Shown here one piece after another: positions 51,877 through 53,023 of a stretch of DNA of 53,023 bases. Position numbers and translations under genes: made by a program. The DNA lies in NCBI GenBank assembly GCA_003142035.1, contig PLOF01000055.1:55344-108366 (forward strand), in the 5' to 3' direction. Position 1 is the stretch's first letter. Each line of letters opens with the position of its first letter. The notes under the pieces are model-generated. The model made no database searches. It was not told the DNA's origin and saw only the letters and a list, made by a program, of their open reading frames with translations. The DNA comes from Candidatus Dormiibacterota bacterium. Lineage in GTDB: Bacteria > Chloroflexota > Dormibacteria > Aeolococcales > Aeolococcaceae.

Positions 51877-52809
51877 ATGACCACGACACCCGCTCGGGTC
51901 ATCGCCGTGGTGGGGCCGACCGCCACCGGCAAGACCGCGCTCGCGGTGCTCCTGGCCCGGGCCACCGGCTCCGCCGAGCTGGTCAATGCCGACTCCCGTC
52001 AGGTGCTGCGGGGACTCCATGTGGGGACCAACCGGCCCGGCCCCGAGGACTTGGAGGGCGTGGCCTGCCACCTCCTGGGGATCGCCGACCCCGGGGCACC
52101 GTTCTCGGTCGCGGATTGGCTCGCGGCCGCGCGCGCCTGCCTCGCCTCCCTGGACCTGCGGGGGGTGCGGCCGATCGTCGTCGGGGGCACGGGTCTCTAC
52201 GTGCGCGCCCTGCTGGACGGCCTCGAGCTGGACGGGGCCCCGCCCGACCCGGTCCGCCGGGCCGGGCTGAACGCCAGAGCCGTCAGTCCCGAAGGGCTCG
52301 CAACGCTGGCCGGAGAGCTCCAGCGGCGTGATCCGGAGGGTGCCGCCGGTATCGACCTCCGCAACCCCCGCCGCGTGGTGCGGGCCATCGAAATCGTCGA
52401 GACGCGCGGCAGCCTGGCGGGACGGGCCCCGAGGGGCGCGACCCGTCCGAGCGTCAGGATCGGTCTTGACGTGGCACCCGACCTTCACCGTGAATGGTTC
52501 ACCGACCGAGCGCGCGCGATGCTGACCGGCGGCCTGCTCGAGGAGACGGCTGCGGCGCTCGCGTGCGGGGTGTCCCCGGAGGCGTTGGATGCCTCCGGCA
52601 TCGGTTACCGCGAAGCCCTCGCGGTCCTCGACGCCAGGCTGTCGGAAGCCGGGGCCGTTGCCGAGATCGTGCGCAGGACGGCCCGTTACGCCAAGGCCCA
52701 GCGCACCTGGTTCCGCGCCGACCCGGGCGTCGTCTGGCTGCGACGGGAGAGGGGAGACGATCTCGACGAGCTGGTCACGAGGGCGGTTGCGCTGACGGAG
52801 GGCGCCTGA
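51877..52809 (+). CDS. miaA: tRNA dimethylallyltransferase MiaA
   Basis: Transfers the dimethylallyl group to A37 of tRNAs that read UNN codons, giving the substrate of MiaB. The P-loop VVGPTATGKTALAVLLA, the ELVNADSRQVLRGLHVGTNRP motif and PIVVGGTGLYVRALLDGLE are diagnostic. RDPEGAAGIDLRNPRRVVRAIEI and the C-terminal RTARYAKAQRTWFRADPGVVWL complete it. Length 310 is usual. ATG 51877 follows mutL by about 40 nt. Confidence 0.96.
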   Translation: MTTTPARVIAVVGPTATGKTALAVLLARATGSAELVNADSRQVLRGLHVGTNRPGPEDLEGVACHLLGIADPGAPFSVADWLAAARACLASLDLRGVRPIVVGGTGLYVRALLDGLELDGAPPDPVRRAGLNARAVSPEGLATLAGELQRRDPEGAAGIDLRNPRRVVRAIEIVETRGSLAGRAPRGATRPSVRIGLDVAPDLHREWFTDRARAMLTGGLLEETAAALACGVSPEALDASGIGYREALAVLDARLSEAGAVAEIVRRTARYAKAQRTWFRADPGVVWLRRERGDDLDELVTRAVALTEGA

Positions 52810-52872
52810 CGCCACCGACCCCCGGGGGCCCCTGGATGCTGCCGGCTCGACCTCTCCCCGTGGCCCGGAGAC

Positions 52873-52925
52873 CGAACATACGTCAGGAACATCCGTTTGC
52901 GTTTCGGTGCCGGCCATGCTACAGT
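52873..52925 (+). promoter_or_regulatory. lexA promoter with candidate LexA boxes
   Basis: TTGCGT (52897-52902), 17-nt spacer, TACAGT (52920-52925). GGAAC-ATCC-GTTTG at 52886-52899 and, more weakly, CGAAC-ATAC-GTCAG at 52873-52886 resemble the SOS box CGAAC-N4-GTTCG and overlap or abut the -35. The -10 is identical to that of recA. Autorepression is inferred. Confidence 0.5.
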
Positions 52926-52966
52926 CGGGTGTGTGCCCCGACACGCTGAGAGGTGAGACAGACGAC

Positions 52967-53023
52967 ATGGCAGACGCCCTCAACCCGCGCCAGCGGCAGA
53001 TCATCGAGTTCCTCCGCGAGCAC
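52967..53023 (+). CDS. lexA: LexA repressor (first 19 codons, truncated by window end)
   Basis: ATG 52967, with AGGTGAG about 12 nt upstream, begins MADALNPRQRQIIEFLREH. The segment LNPRQRQIIEFLREH matches the start of the LexA winged-helix DNA-binding domain. Only 19 codons are visible, so the call rests on this segment, on the candidate SOS boxes in front, and on the repair-gene neighbourhood. Confidence 0.75.
   Translation, partial: MADALNPRQRQIIEFLREH

Overview
The window is about 70 percent GC and is almost entirely chromosomal housekeeping DNA. It uses many GTG and TTG starts and many 4-nt ATGA, GTGA or TTGA gene overlaps. Several genes have a TANNNT -10 box only 6 to 11 nt before the start codon, which implies leaderless mRNAs. 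A fused SecDF, RNase Y together with RNase J, SpoVS, a short IF2 and Gram-positive-type (GAAC-N4-GTTC-like) candidate LexA boxes suggest a high-GC Terrabacteria lineage near Chloroflexota and Actinomycetota. Candidatus Dormibacterota is my best guess; this is inference from gene content and no marker phylogeny was run.

Layout. 1-1252: end of an OmpR-type response regulator and a 3-methyladenine glycosylase. 1253-1850: a gene-free stretch with a 48-bp tandem repeat, a row of GC hairpins and a candidate unidentified structured RNA on the minus strand with its own promoter. 1919-7755: yebC, ruvC-ruvA-ruvB and secDF. 7823-14814: rimP-nusA-ylxR-infB-rbfA-nrnA-truB-ribF. 14898-19902: an inserted carbohydrate/lipid block with a GH94 phosphorylase divergent from a GH1 beta-glucosidase and a lipid kinase. 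20008-23820: rpsO, pnp, asd. 23858-31469: accessory block with two polytopic glycosyltransferase-like proteins, a frameshifted DUF3052-like gene, an M19 dipeptidase, a C39-like lipoprotein, a UPF0303 protein, a universal stress protein and an anion permease. 31544-38557: family-4 uracil-DNA glycosylase, RNase J, a PH-domain membrane protein, FtsK, YajQ, PgsA and PncC. 38686-45030: PRC-barrel protein, recA-recX, an MFS transporter, rny and spoVS. 45152-45869: three tiny membrane proteins. 45993 to the end: miaB, mutS-mutL, miaA and the first codons of lexA.

How it fits together. The backbone order (rimP-nusA-ylxR-infB-rbfA-truB-ribF-rpsO-pnp ... asd ... rnj-ftsK ... pgsA-cinA/pncC-recA-rny-spoVS-miaB-mutS-mutL-miaA) closely follows the Bacillus subtilis order, so it looks ancestral, with lineage-specific genes inserted at a few joints. 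DNA repair is concentrated here: glycosylase, RuvABC, UDG, RecA/RecX, MutS/MutL and LexA. Candidate SOS boxes lie at recA and lexA. The other theme is RNA processing and translation: NusA, IF2, RbfA, TruB, PNPase, RNase J, RNase Y, NrnA, MiaA and MiaB.

The strongest leads for something new are the minus-strand RNA at about 1490-1812, the hairpin array beside it, the 22-bp palindrome on the MFS start codon, and the cluster of three one-helix membrane proteins. I saw no tRNA, rRNA, CRISPR array, insertion sequence, phage module or recognised defence system.
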